Assembly: GCA_022788205.1 (NCBI GenBank)
Contig: JALEVQ010000024.1
Coordinates: forward strand, 1-62,104
DNA length: 62,104 bases
From: Robinsoniella sp.
GTDB taxonomy: Bacteria > Bacillota > Clostridia > Lachnospirales > Lachnospiraceae
Direction: 5' to 3'
Part shown: in pieces, positions 52,152-61,935 of the stretch
How positions within the stretch are numbered: position 1 is the first letter of the stretch
How the letters are laid out: every line of letters starts with the position of its first letter
Program-made: the position numbers and the translations under genes
The notes under the pieces: generated by a model
Told to the model about the DNA's origin: nothing
Database searches by the model: none
The model's input: only the letters and a program-made list of their open reading frames with translations

Positions 52152-53969
52152 ATGGCATTTAGCAAAGCACAGTCTCGAGCGATCGCTCACGGAACAGGTC
52201 CCATGCTAATCCTGGCGGGACCTGGATCCGGAAAAACCCTGGTCATCACAAACCGGACAAAATATCTGATTGAGGAAGGCGGCGCAGATCCGTCTAAAAT
52301 TCTTGTGATCACATTCACAAAGGCAGCGGCAAAGGAAATGCGCGAGCGTTTCTTTCGGATGACGGGCGAAAAACGATATCCCGTCACCTTCGGAACCTTC
52401 CACGCTGTCTTTTTTGCGATTCTGCGCCATGCCTACCACTACACGGCGGACAACATCGTGCGTGAAGAGCAGAAACGCCAGTTCCTGCAGGAAATTCTGG
52501 AAAAGACAGATTTGGAGCCGGAGGATTGGCAGGAGTTGATCACAAATGTGATCGCAGAGATCAGCAAAGTGAAAAACGAGCAGATTGATCTGAAATATTA
52601 CTATTCCACGAGCTGTGCCGCCAGCCTGTTCCGCGAGATTTATCAAAACTACGAAAAGATATTACACAGAAAAAGATTATTGGATTTCGATGATATGCTG
52701 CTGGACTGTTACCAGCTTTTGCGAGAGCGGAGCGATATTTTAAGCGGATGGCAGAAATGTTTTGCGTATATTTTAATCGATGAAGTCCAGGATATGAATC
52801 GTCTTCAGTACGAGATCATGCGTATGCTCGCACTTCCCCAGAACAATCTGTTTCTGGTGGGCGATGATGACCAGTCGATCTACCGATTCCGCGGGGCAAA
52901 GCCGGAGATCATGTTCCAGTTTACAAAAGATTATCCGGACGCCGAGACCATCCTGCTCGATCAGAATTTCCGCTCGACCAAAAATATCGTCACAGCATCG
53001 CTGGAGATGATCAGCCAGAATCAGAAACGATTTTCTAAGGAAATCGTCACTGAAAACGAGGAGGGCGATCCGGTCGACCGCCAGATCTTCCAGAATCCGT
53101 CGCAGGAGACAAAATGGATCGCACAGCAGATCAAAAAAACGATCGAGGCGGGCGGAGCATACCGCGATATTGCCGTCTTGTTCCGCACAAACACAGGAGC
53201 ACAGATGATGACAGAGCGATTGATGGAGTACAACATCCCCTTCACGATGAAAGATGCGATGCCGAACGTGTACGACCACTGGATCGCGCGAGATTTGTTT
53301 TCTTATCTGAAAATTGCGTCAGGGTCGAGAGAGCGGCGGGAATTTCTGCGCATCATCAATCGCCCTAACCGCTATATCAGCCGGGAATGTCTCGACACGC
53401 CACTGTTTTCCTTCGATCGCCTTCGCGCCTACTATGAAGAAAAACCGTGGATGATTGAGCGAATCGACCAGATGGAAGAGGAGATTGCGTGGATCGGCAA
53501 GCTGCCGCCCTACGCCGCGATCAACTACATTCGCAGAGGGATCGGATACGATGCATATCTGTCAGAGTATGCCAAAGACCATCACCTGAAAGAGGAAGAT
53601 CTTTTCGAACTTCTCGATGAGATCCAGGACAGCGCAAAGGAATACAAAGAATGCGATTCCTGGTTTCGCCATGTCGAAGCATACAAAGAAGAGCTGGCAA
53701 AGCAGGTGCAGAAGCGCCAGCAGTCAGCAGAAAATGCAGTCCACATCCTGACCTTCCACGGTGCGAAAGGGCTGGAATTTAAAGAAGTATATCTGCCGGA
53801 TTTAAACGACAGCGTTGTCCCTTATAAAAAAGCAATTTTAGACGAAGACATCCAGGAAGAGCGCAGAATGCTGTACGTAGCGATGACACGGGCGATGGAG
53901 AAACTTCATCTATGTGCGACAAAAGAACGATACGGAAAAAAGGCAGCAGTCTCGAGATTTTTGGTGTAA
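52152..53969 (+). CDS. UvrD/PcrA-family DNA helicase
   Basis: A 605-residue superfamily 1A helicase. Walker A is LAGPGSGKTLVITNR near residue 20, motif Ia VITFTKAAAKEMRERF, motif II LIDEVQDMN, motif III GDDDQSIYRFRGA, and motif VI RRMLYVAMTRAMEKL. It is shorter than PcrA/UvrD of about 720 residues and lacks their C-terminal Tudor-type extension. It moves 3'-5' in repair or conflict resolution. It begins directly after gltX without a strong ribosome site, so its expression depends on gltX. Confidence 0.88.
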   Translation: MAFSKAQSRAIAHGTGPMLILAGPGSGKTLVITNRTKYLIEEGGADPSKILVITFTKAAAKEMRERFFRMTGEKRYPVTFGTFHAVFFAILRHAYHYTADNIVREEQKRQFLQEILEKTDLEPEDWQELITNVIAEISKVKNEQIDLKYYYSTSCAASLFREIYQNYEKILHRKRLLDFDDMLLDCYQLLRERSDILSGWQKCFAYILIDEVQDMNRLQYEIMRMLALPQNNLFLVGDDDQSIYRFRGAKPEIMFQFTKDYPDAETILLDQNFRSTKNIVTASLEMISQNQKRFSKEIVTENEEGDPVDRQIFQNPSQETKWIAQQIKKTIEAGGAYRDIAVLFRTNTGAQMMTERLMEYNIPFTMKDAMPNVYDHWIARDLFSYLKIASGSRERREFLRIINRPNRYISRECLDTPLFSFDRLRAYYEEKPWMIERIDQMEEEIAWIGKLPPYAAINYIRRGIGYDAYLSEYAKDHHLKEEDLFELLDEIQDSAKEYKECDSWFRHVEAYKEELAKQVQKRQQSAENAVHILTFHGAKGLEFKEVYLPDLNDSVVPYKKAILDEDIQEERRMLYVAMTRAMEKLHLCATKERYGKKAAVSRFLV

Positions 53970-54080
53970 AAATCGCCGCGGAGAGGCATCATGCTGGGAA
54001 ATATCCAGTTACGGTCTATAGACAGATGCCACATCTGCCGATGAAATTATTAGAAATAACGATGTTATAGAAGGGTGGCG

Positions 54081-54107
54081 AAAACCCCATAGATTGCTAT
54101 GGGTTTT
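54081..54107 (+). terminator. Terminator after helicase gene
   Basis: AAAACCCCATAG (54081-54092) pairs with CTATGGGTTTT (54097-54107) with one bulged C and an ATTG loop. The A-rich and T-rich arms suit termination in both directions. Confidence 0.85.
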
Positions 54108-54209
54108 CACTACTCTTTCTTTTACTTGACATTAATATAATATTAAAATATAATATATGTATAAGAAATATTACATCGTGGATAAATTAGTTTGTAGGAG
54201 GGGAGCGCG

Positions 54210-55901
54210 ATGATGAAAAAGCTGCCGATTGGCATTGAAAATTTTGAAGAATTGAGAAGAGACGGATGCTATTACGTCGACAAGACGGGAATGATTGAAA
54301 AATTGTTGCAGCAGACTTTTAAAGTGCAGCTGATTACGCGTCCGCGCCGTTTTGGAAAGACACTGATGATGAGTATGCTGGCAGAATTTTTTGATTGCAG
54401 AAAGGATACGAAAAATATTTTTGAAGATCTGGAAATTTCAGAACAGAAGAAATTGTGCGCAGGATGGAGAAATCAGTGGCCTGTATTATTTTTGACATTA
54501 AAAGATGTGGGAGGAAATGATTTTGACGGTGCATATGGAATTTTACAGTTTGTACTGTCTTCTCTCTGCATAGAACATAGCTATCTGGAAGAAAGTGAAT
54601 GGGTTGATCCTGATGATAGAGAAAGTTTTCTCAGATTAAAAGGGAGATCAGGAGACAAGACGGATGTAAAAAGTGCGCTGTGTGTGATTATGCGGATGAT
54701 GCAGGCACACTACAGAAAGCCTGTAATCGTGCTGATCGATGAGTATGATGTGCCGTTGGCACAGGCAAGCGAAAAAGGATATTATGAAGAGATGCTTGAT
54801 GTGATACGAGGTCTTTTGGGGATGGCACTGAAGACCAATGCATCTCTGAAATTTGCAGTGGTGACGGGATGTTTGAGAATAGCAAAAGAAAGCATTTTTA
54901 CAGGCACCAACAATTTCTTGTCAGATACAATTTCAGGAAAGCAATTTGACAAGTATTTTGGCTTTACAGAGAATGAAGTCTCGAAATTGTTGGAGGATAC
55001 AGAACTTGTGGAACATAAAGCGGAGATGAGAGAGTGGTATGATGGGTATCGTTTTGGCTCAAAAGAAGTGTATTGCCCGTGGGATGTGTTGAATCATGTC
55101 AATCGCCTGCAGAACGATCCACAGGCAAAACCGGCAAATTATTGGAAAAATACGAGTCACAATGGAATTATCCGCAGTTTTATAGAGCGCACAGATCTTG
55201 CAGTGAATCAGAAATTTGAGACGCTTTTAAGTGGAGGATGTGTAAAAGAAAAGATCTGTGAAGATTTGACCTATGATATTCTGCATATTTCTGAGGAGAA
55301 TCTGTGGAGTGTTCTCTACCTGACCGGATATCTGACACAGGCAGATACACAAGAGACAGGAAGTGCAGGTGAGATGGGGCAGGAGGCAATTGCACTGAAA
55401 ATTCCAAATCAGGAGATTCGATCGATCTTTACGGATACGGTTGAAAAATGGTTTGCCGATTCGGTCATAGCGATGGATCGCAGAGAATTATTTGATGCGT
55501 TTTGGAATGGAGAAGAAAAAAAGATAAATGAAATTTTGTCGGATCTTTTATTCGATACTATTAGCTATCATGACTACAAAGAGAGCTATTATCACGCATT
55601 TCTTGCAGGAATTTTCTCAGGGGCGGGATATGCGGTAGAGTCCAATTGTGAGTATGGTCTGGGAAGACCAGATCTTGTGGTCAGAGAAGGAAGAAAAAGG
55701 CGGGCGTTGATTATAGAAGTAAAACATTCGAAAAAGGAATCTGAGATGGAAAGTGACTGCCAAAAAGCAATGTCGCAGATTGATACCAAAAAATATGCAA
55801 GAGAATTTTTAAAAGGTTACCGGATTGTCCTGTGCTATGGAATAGCGTTTTTTGAGAAGGAATGTTTGATTCGAAAATGTGAAGGATGTTTCGAAAAGTA
55901 A
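54210..55901 (+). CDS. AAA-ATPase / PD-(D/E)XK nuclease-fold protein
   Basis: A 563-residue protein of a family abundant in Lachnospiraceae (AAA-ATPase-like plus DUF1703). IGIENFEELRRDGCYYVDKT opens the N-terminus; the P-loop is RPRRFGKTLMMSM and Walker B VLIDEYDVPLAQA. The C-terminus carries a PD-(D/E)XK core, GLGRPDLVV and IIEVKHSK. Function is unresolved; defence or element-related nuclease roles have been proposed for such folds. It stands alone between two terminators. Confidence 0.8.
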   Translation: MMKKLPIGIENFEELRRDGCYYVDKTGMIEKLLQQTFKVQLITRPRRFGKTLMMSMLAEFFDCRKDTKNIFEDLEISEQKKLCAGWRNQWPVLFLTLKDVGGNDFDGAYGILQFVLSSLCIEHSYLEESEWVDPDDRESFLRLKGRSGDKTDVKSALCVIMRMMQAHYRKPVIVLIDEYDVPLAQASEKGYYEEMLDVIRGLLGMALKTNASLKFAVVTGCLRIAKESIFTGTNNFLSDTISGKQFDKYFGFTENEVSKLLEDTELVEHKAEMREWYDGYRFGSKEVYCPWDVLNHVNRLQNDPQAKPANYWKNTSHNGIIRSFIERTDLAVNQKFETLLSGGCVKEKICEDLTYDILHISEENLWSVLYLTGYLTQADTQETGSAGEMGQEAIALKIPNQEIRSIFTDTVEKWFADSVIAMDRRELFDAFWNGEEKKINEILSDLLFDTISYHDYKESYYHAFLAGIFSGAGYAVESNCEYGLGRPDLVVREGRKRRALIIEVKHSKKESEMESDCQKAMSQIDTKKYAREFLKGYRIVLCYGIAFFEKECLIRKCEGCFEK

Positions 55902-55913
55902 GAATAAAAATCA

Positions 55914-55981
55914 GGCGTATTTTCGCCGCCTCCCCCAAAAATCATTCAATTGCTTTTGCGGGGAGGTGACAAAAATACGCC
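55914..55981. terminator. Bidirectional terminator
   Basis: GGCGTATTTT (55914-55923) pairs with AAAATACGCC (55972-55981), and inside CCTCCCC (55929-55935) pairs with GGGGAGG (55960-55966). It lies between two convergent genes and can serve both. Confidence 0.75.
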
Positions 55982-56056
55982 ATTTGTTTCCTCTGTTCAT
56001 CACCCGTTTTTTTATGCGAGAGCGATGAGCTCTGGCAGGAAAAACGGAAAATGGTA

Positions 56057-56425
56057 TTATTCTTCCTCTTCGGCGTCTACCAGCTCGTCATATTCCTGGC
56101 TGTCCAGAAATTCGTCAAATGCGTCGGCAGCAGCTTCGTACTCTTCGTCGTCCTCGATGTTTTCCAGAGTAGGATTTCCGTCCACCTCTTTGAAACGATA
56201 CAGGAATACTTCACCGTCTTCGTTCTCGCCGTTTTCGTTCAATGGGAGAAGAGCGATGTACTGATTTCCAGCACATGGATAGATCGTGAGCACAGCGCAC
56301 TCTACAACTGTGTCATCGTCTAAGGTTAAAGTGACAGTCGGGACGTCGTCATGATCGTGATCACAATCACATCCACAATCACCGCAGCTGCATCCGCAAT
56401 CTAAATCTTTTTCGTTTTCACTCAT
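56057..56425 (-). CDS. DUF1292 protein with Cys/His-rich N-terminus
   Basis: A 122-residue acidic protein. Residues 30-95 are the DUF1292 fold (VTLTLDDDTVVECAVLTIY, later YIALLPL and VFLYRFKE). Residues 8-28 are strongly metal-binding in character: alternating Cys and Gly then HDHDD. The C-terminus is nearly all Glu and Asp. DUF1292 proteins are common and uncharacterised in Firmicutes. GAGGT lies ahead of the ATG at 56425. Confidence 0.82.
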   Translation of the reverse strand: MSENEKDLDCGCSCGDCGCDCDHDHDDVPTVTLTLDDDTVVECAVLTIYPCAGNQYIALLPLNENGENEDGEVFLYRFKEVDGNPTLENIEDDEEYEAAADAFDEFLDSQEYDELVDAEEEE

Positions 56426-56544
56426 ATGCGTTATACCTCATTTCAAGATTTTTAAAAAGGATATCATGGATATCTGTAGTTACACTTTATCAGAATTATG
56501 GAGGAAATGCAAGCAAAGAAACCAAAAAATTTACGAAAAATTTG

Positions 56545-56572
56545 TTGACTTTGACAAAAATTATTATAGAAT
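56545..56572 (+). promoter_or_regulatory. Promoter of basic protein gene
   Basis: TTGACT (56545-56550) and TAGAAT (56567-56572) with a 16-base spacer lie 34 bases before the GTG start. Confidence 0.5.
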
Positions 56573-56605
56573 ATTCTTATCAAAAAAAATTGGGAGGACA
56601 CTTTT

Positions 56606-57148
56606 GTGATAAGGAGTGGCAATACAGGAGAAAGTCAGACAAGAGTCAGCCAGACAAGAGAGGGTCAGACGAGAAAACCGACTGGACAGTGGAAGGAGAA
56701 ATCGTTTGCGAATGGCAGACCATCTGGCAAGGGTTATGAGAGACGAAACTCAGAAAAGACAGAGCAGGGCAGACGGGAGGAGAGCGGAAAATTCAGACGT
56801 GAGAATAACCGCAGCGATTTTGACAGCCACCGCCCGAGACCAGAACGGAACTTCCAGGCATATCAGAAGGACGAAGATGAACCGAATCCAAAGATCAACC
56901 GTTCATCGAAGAGTCACGCCGGGAAAGAGAAATCCTCTGAGCCTCAGCTCGACAAGGCAGAGCTTACAAGCAGATGGGAGAAGGAAAAGGAAAAGAAACT
57001 GGAAAAAGCAAATATGGAGAAGGACCGTGAGACGCGCGGGGCAAATGCGAAGCATGCGGTAAAGAAGAAAAGGCAGAATAACATCGACTGGACACGGGAA
57101 TACGAAAACGATTCGTTTGACGATGACGATGCCTACTATAAATATTGA
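56606..57148 (+). CDS. Low-complexity charged hydrophilic protein
   Basis: A 180-residue protein rich in Arg, Lys, Glu, Gln and Asn, with no hydrophobic core and few aromatic residues except at the acidic end (DDDDAYYKY). It is probably disordered with one helix near residues 115-150. No domain is recognised. The GTG start at 56606 is supported by GGGAGG 8 bases ahead and a promoter. RNA or nucleoid binding would fit the charge pattern, but this is only inference. Confidence 0.55.
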   Translation: MIRSGNTGESQTRVSQTREGQTRKPTGQWKEKSFANGRPSGKGYERRNSEKTEQGRREESGKFRRENNRSDFDSHRPRPERNFQAYQKDEDEPNPKINRSSKSHAGKEKSSEPQLDKAELTSRWEKEKEKKLEKANMEKDRETRGANAKHAVKKKRQNNIDWTREYENDSFDDDDAYYKY

Positions 57149-57269
57149 TGAAAAACTGGAAAAAGAAAGATGCTGAGAGAAGAATCAGCATCTTTTTTTG
57201 TGGCTTTTCATAAAATGTGACAAAGCCTTGGGAGGGAGCAGCAATCATTCAGAGGCTGCGGGACAGAAG

Positions 57270-59042
57270 ATGCTGGATGGCTGCAGAAAAAGTATGGAAA
57301 AAGTAGGGGGATGGATCAAAAAAGAGTACAAGAAATTACTTGTCATGACAGGGATCATGTTGTTTTTGGTACTCTCTGTCGTCTTGTACGCGAATTCTCT
57401 GTCAGAGGATCGAAGCTTTCAGTATCTGACAAAGACGATCTTTCAAAAGGAACTGGAAGGCAGCACGTTATCTCTGCACTACACTCTGGAAAATCCCGAA
57501 AAATATGGGATTGAGGAGCCTGAGATCTCCTTTGGCGATTTTAGTGTGGACTCCATGAAACGAGGCTATGAGACGATGGCAGGGTATCAGGAGGTGCTTG
57601 CCCAGATTGACAGGGAGAAGCTGTCGAAACAGAATCAGCTGACGTATGATATCTTGGAACTTTACCTTGAGACAGAGCTTTCTGCACAGCCTTATCTGCT
57701 CTACCAGGAGCCTCTGGGAGCGACGATCGGGATTCAGGCACAGCTGCCGGTCCTGTTGGCGGAATACCGTTTTGAGACGAAGAAAGATATCAAGCAGTAT
57801 TTAAATCTTTTGCAGAAACTGCCGATGTATTATCGCTCTCTGGTGTCTTTCGAGCAGAGCAAGGCGGAGGCTGGACTTTTTATGAGTGACAGAAGTCTGG
57901 ATCATATCTTACAGCAGTGCAGAGAGTTTATCGAGGAGGATGACAATCATTATCTTGTGGAAGTGTTTGACTCCAAAATTGACTGCATTGTCAATCTGAG
58001 TGAGGAGGAAAAAACGCAGTTCAAAAGTCAGAACAGGCAGATGGTACAGAGTTGTGTGATCCCGGCATATGAGATTTTGATCGATGGTCTGGAGAAATTG
58101 AGGGGAAGTGGCGAGAATGAGGAGGGACTCTGCTTTTTCCCGGAGGGGAAGGCATATTATGAGTATCTCGTGAAGGCAAGCACGGGGGATTATGATTCGC
58201 TTGCGGAGATAGAAGAGAAGATTCAAAATCAGATCCTTGCCGATTTTACGAGTCTGAGGGAGCTTGCCGTGCAGTCTGGCACTTCGGGAGCGGTTCGGAC
58301 AGCAGACAGTCCAGAGCAGATCCTGGCACAGCTCCGGGAAGACATTGCGCAAGATTTCCCGGAAGCGGCAGATACCGTGTGCAGGATCAAATATGTACAC
58401 AGCTCTATGGAAGACTACTTAAGCCCTGCGTTTTATCTGACGCCGCCGATTGATCACACGGAAGAAAATGTGATCTACATCAACCGCGCCAATGATTATA
58501 CGCCGCTGGAGCTTTTTACAACTTTGGCTCATGAAGGCTTTCCAGGGCATTTATATCAGACAACGTATTTTGCAAATGAGAATGCTGACCCGATACGTTG
58601 CCTGCTGAATTTTGAAGGGTATGTGGAAGGGTGGGCGACGTATGTGGAGATGTATGCGTACGGGCTGGCAAAGGGAGATCGAGAGGCGATAGAGTCAGAA
58701 AGGCTCAATCGCGCTATCATGCTGGGAATCTCGACTCTGATTGACATCTCCATCCACTATCATGGCTGCAGCAGAGATGCGATTGCAGCATACTTAAGCA
58801 AACTGGGAATCACATCGCGGGAGACGTCCGATCAGATTTATGATGCAGTCTTAGAAGCACCGGCAAATTATCTGAAATATTATGTCGGATATCTGAATTT
58901 TGAGGAATTGAAGGACTCATGGCAGCAGTGGAAGGGAGAAGATTTTTCGCTGAAGGAATTTCATCAAAAAGTGCTGGAGATCGGTCCGGCGCAGTTCCCG
59001 ATTCTCGAGCGTTGCCTGGAGGAGGAAAGTAAGAAAGCGTGA
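57270..59042 (+). CDS. DUF885 membrane-anchored metallopeptidase
   Basis: A DUF885 protein of about 590 residues. A basic N-terminus and one membrane helix (LVMTGIMLFLVLSVVLYA) place the rest outside the cell. The metal motif HEGFPGHLYQ lies near residue 432, and EGWATYVEMYAYG supplies the further Glu; both are hallmarks of DUF885 enzymes, putative zinc peptidases. The start is uncertain: ATG 57270 and ATG 57294 are both possible, and an earlier in-frame TTG lacks support. The peptide substrate is unknown. Confidence 0.82.
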   Translation: MLDGCRKSMEKVGGWIKKEYKKLLVMTGIMLFLVLSVVLYANSLSEDRSFQYLTKTIFQKELEGSTLSLHYTLENPEKYGIEEPEISFGDFSVDSMKRGYETMAGYQEVLAQIDREKLSKQNQLTYDILELYLETELSAQPYLLYQEPLGATIGIQAQLPVLLAEYRFETKKDIKQYLNLLQKLPMYYRSLVSFEQSKAEAGLFMSDRSLDHILQQCREFIEEDDNHYLVEVFDSKIDCIVNLSEEEKTQFKSQNRQMVQSCVIPAYEILIDGLEKLRGSGENEEGLCFFPEGKAYYEYLVKASTGDYDSLAEIEEKIQNQILADFTSLRELAVQSGTSGAVRTADSPEQILAQLREDIAQDFPEAADTVCRIKYVHSSMEDYLSPAFYLTPPIDHTEENVIYINRANDYTPLELFTTLAHEGFPGHLYQTTYFANENADPIRCLLNFEGYVEGWATYVEMYAYGLAKGDREAIESERLNRAIMLGISTLIDISIHYHGCSRDAIAAYLSKLGITSRETSDQIYDAVLEAPANYLKYYVGYLNFEELKDSWQQWKGEDFSLKEFHQKVLEIGPAQFPILERCLEEESKKA

Positions 59043-59047
59043 GAGAG

Positions 59048-59090
59048 TAAACGGACATGAGCCTGACGGCGTCACTGCCAATCATAAAAG
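59048..59090 (-). repeat. Dispersed palindromic repeat, copy 4
   Basis: In reverse orientation it reads CTTTTATGATTGGCAGTGAC, then GCCGTCAGGCTCATGTCC and GTTTA. It matches copies at 24013-24050 and 24343-24387, confirming a family scattered between genes. It follows the DUF885 gene directly. Confidence 0.75.
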
Positions 59091-59247
59091 AGCAGTCATG
59101 ACCGATGGGCGGATAAAAAATAAGGCTGTACAAATAAATTTGGAGGATGATATAATGGGCAGCAGAGGATGACTGTAGATCGCGGATCACAGACAAGATC
59201 ACGGCAGACTGCTTTGCTGCCTGTCTGAAAAACAATGGAGGAATACG

Positions 59248-60006
59248 ATGAAAAAATTGATTTCATGGAATGTCAATGGGCTGCGTGCCTGTGTGCAGAA
59301 GGGATTTTTAGATTATTTAAAGGAGACAGACGCTGATATTTTTTGTATTCAGGAGAGTAAACTGCAGCAAGGACAGATTGACCTGGATCTGCCGGGATAT
59401 TTTCAATACTGGAATTATGCGGTGAAAAAGGGATATTCCGGCACCGCGATTTTCACAAAAGAAAAACCACTCTCAGTGACCTGCGGCATTGGAATTGAGG
59501 AACATGACCAGGAGGGGCGTGTGATCACTCTGGAGTATGAGAATTATTACTTTGTCACGGTCTATACACCAAATTCTCAGAGCGAGCTGGCAAGACTTTC
59601 CTACCGCATGAGATGGGAGGATGATTTCCTTGCCTACCTCAAAAAACTGGAGGAAAAGAAACCGGTGGTGTTTGCGGGAGACTTAAATGTCGCGCATAAA
59701 GAATGTGACTTAAAGAACCCCAAGACAAACCGAAACAATGCAGGCTTCACCGATGAGGAGCGCGGAAAGTTTACCGCTCTGTTAAACGCAGGATTTATCG
59801 ATACCTTCCGCTACTTTTATCCGGATCAGGAGGGGATTTATTCCTGGTGGTCTTACCGTTTTCAGGCGAGAAAGAAAAACGCGGGGTGGCGTATTGATTA
59901 TTTCTGTGTGTCCGAATGCCTCAGAGAGAAATTGGTGAGTGCGGCGATCCACACAGAAGTGATGGGATCAGACCACTGTCCGGTGGAATTGCAAATAGAT
60001 CTGTGA
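59248..60006 (+). CDS. xth: Exodeoxyribonuclease III
   Basis: A 252-residue AP endonuclease/exonuclease [27 protein letters not shown] with the metal Glu, [18 protein letters not shown] and GSDHCPVEL are all present. It cuts DNA 5' to abasic sites in base excision repair. GGAGG lies 7 bases before the ATG. The ABC-F gene follows after 24 bases. Confidence 0.95.
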   Translation: MKKLISWNVNGLRACVQKGFLDYLKETDADIFCIQESKLQQGQIDLDLPGYFQYWNYAVKKGYSGTAIFTKEKPLSVTCGIGIEEHDQEGRVITLEYENYYFVTVYTPNSQSELARLSYRMRWEDDFLAYLKKLEEKKPVVFAGDLNVAHKECDLKNPKTNRNNAGFTDEERGKFTALLNAGFIDTFRYFYPDQEGIYSWWSYRFQARKKNAGWRIDYFCVSECLREKLVSAAIHTEVMGSDHCPVELQIDL

Positions 60007-60030
60007 TCAATGAAGTGAAAGGGGAACACA

Positions 60031-61839
60031 ATGAATATTTTAAATATAGAACACATCAGCAAAATCTATGGGGCAAAGGTGATTTTCGACGATGTCTCAT
60101 GTGGAATTCATGATGGAGACAAGATTGGTATCATCGGTGTCAACGGCACAGGAAAGACGACTTTACTTAGGATCATTGCAGGTCTGGAGGAGCCGGATGA
60201 AGGGCAGATTGTATGCCAGAACGGGAAAAAGCTCCAATATCTGCCGCAGACGCCAAAATTCCCGGAGGGTGCCACGGTGCTTTCGTATGTGATGGCGGGA
60301 AAGAAACAAGAAGAGTGGAACCGCGAGAGTGAGGCAAAAAATATTTTAAACCATCTCGGTGTGACAGAGCATGGAGAAGATCTGGAGCATCTGTCTGGAG
60401 GACAGAAAAAACGAGTGGCGCTTGCGAGAACTTTGCTGGAATCTTCGGACATTCTGGTTCTGGATGAGCCTACAAACCATTTGGATGAAGAGATGGTCAA
60501 CTGGCTGGAGGACTACTTAAGAAAGTATAAAGGCGTGGTGATCATGGTGACCCATGACCGATATTTCCTGGACAAAGTGACAAACAAGATTCTGGAGATC
60601 AGTCACGGAAAATTGTATGCGTATGAGGCGAATTACACAAAATTTCTGGAGATGAAGGCGCAGAGAGAAGAGATGGAGCTGGCAAGTGAGCGGAAACGCC
60701 AGAGCATTCTGCGTATAGAGCTGGAGTGGGCGAAACGCGGATGCAGGGCCAGAAGCACAAAACAGAGAGCAAGGCTGGAGCGGCTGGAAGCGCTGAAAAA
60801 CGGGACGGCACCGGTGCAGGATCAGAATGTCGAGCTGGATTCGGTCGAGACGAGAATGGGAAGGAAGACCGTTGAGCTGCATCATATCACAAAACAGTAC
60901 GGCGAGAAGAAAATCGTAGAAGATTTTGAATATATCTTTTTGAAGAATCAAAAAATTGGTTTTATTGGTCCAAACGGATGCGGAAAAACGACACTGCTTA
61001 AGATGATTGCAGGAATTTTAGAGCCGGATTCTGGTGAGGTGGAGGTCGGTGAGACGATCAAGATGAGTTATTTTGCGCAGGAGATCCCGCAGATGGACAC
61101 AAAGCAAAGAGTGATCGACTATGTGAAGGACATCGCAGAATATATTCCGACAAGGGAGGGGAGAATCACAGCCTCTCAGATGCTGGAGCGCTTCTTATTT
61201 ACGCCTGAGATGCAGTATGCACCGATCGAGAAATTGTCGGGAGGGGAAAAGAGAAGACTGCATCTGTTGGGAATTTTGCAGACAAGCCCGAACCTTCTGA
61301 TTATGGATGAGCCGACGAACGATCTGGACATCCCGACGGTGACAATCCTGGAAGATTATCTCAATTCTTTTTTGGGTATCGTGATTGTCGTGTCTCATGA
61401 TCGGTATTTCCTTGACAATGTGGCAGACCGCATCTTTGCCTTTGAGGGAGAGGGACATTTGCAGCAGTATGAAGGCGGATATACAGATTATCTGGAGGCG
61501 AAGACCAGAAGACTATCCGAGACAGAACAAAGAGGCAGAACAGCCAAAGAAGAGAAAAAAACGACCGGAGCAAAAGACTGGAAAAAAGACCACCCAGTGA
61601 AGCTGAAATTTACTTACATGGAACAAAAAGAATATGCCACGATTGACGATGACATTGCAAAGCTGGAGGAAAAGATCGCACAGCTTGACGCGCAGATGGA
61701 GATCCATGCGACAAACTCTGCAAAGCTGGGAGAATTGATGGGACAGAAAGAAGAGGCAGAGCAGAAGCTGGAGGAGAAGATGGACCGCTGGGTTTATTTA
61801 AATGATCTGGCGGAAAAGATCGAAGCGCAGAAAGAGTAG
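60031..61839 (+). CDS. ABC-F family ATPase
   Basis: A 602-residue ABC-F protein with two ATPase domains and no membrane part. Walker A sequences are GVNGTGKTT near residue 37 and GPNGCGKTT near 317; signatures are LSGGQKKR and LSGGEKRR; both Walker B motifs end in DEPT-N. Two linkers are charged, and the C-terminal 90 residues form a coiled coil (KLEEKIAQLDAQMEIH) as in Uup/YdiF. Such proteins act on the ribosome or in DNA metabolism. AAAGGGG precedes the ATG. Confidence 0.92.
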   Translation: MNILNIEHISKIYGAKVIFDDVSCGIHDGDKIGIIGVNGTGKTTLLRIIAGLEEPDEGQIVCQNGKKLQYLPQTPKFPEGATVLSYVMAGKKQEEWNRESEAKNILNHLGVTEHGEDLEHLSGGQKKRVALARTLLESSDILVLDEPTNHLDEEMVNWLEDYLRKYKGVVIMVTHDRYFLDKVTNKILEISHGKLYAYEANYTKFLEMKAQREEMELASERKRQSILRIELEWAKRGCRARSTKQRARLERLEALKNGTAPVQDQNVELDSVETRMGRKTVELHHITKQYGEKKIVEDFEYIFLKNQKIGFIGPNGCGKTTLLKMIAGILEPDSGEVEVGETIKMSYFAQEIPQMDTKQRVIDYVKDIAEYIPTREGRITASQMLERFLFTPEMQYAPIEKLSGGEKRRLHLLGILQTSPNLLIMDEPTNDLDIPTVTILEDYLNSFLGIVIVVSHDRYFLDNVADRIFAFEGEGHLQQYEGGYTDYLEAKTRRLSETEQRGRTAKEEKKTTGAKDWKKDHPVKLKFTYMEQKEYATIDDDIAKLEEKIAQLDAQMEIHATNSAKLGELMGQKEEAEQKLEEKMDRWVYLNDLAEKIEAQKE

Positions 61840-61900
61840 AAAACGCAGCGTGGCTGCGGTGATATCACTGGGGATGACGGCGTACGGTAAAAAAATACAG

Positions 61901-61929
61901 TTGACAGAGAAAAGAAAAATAGGTATAGT
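61901..61929 (+). promoter_or_regulatory. Promoter near right window edge
   Basis: TTGACA (61901-61906), a 17-base spacer and TATAGT (61924-61929) are a near-consensus promoter pointing out of the window. Confidence 0.85.
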
Positions 61930-61935
61930 ATAAAT

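Noticed and set aside
56051-56323. Plus-strand ORF opposite the DUF1292 gene
   Set aside because: It is the antisense of a well-supported family protein.
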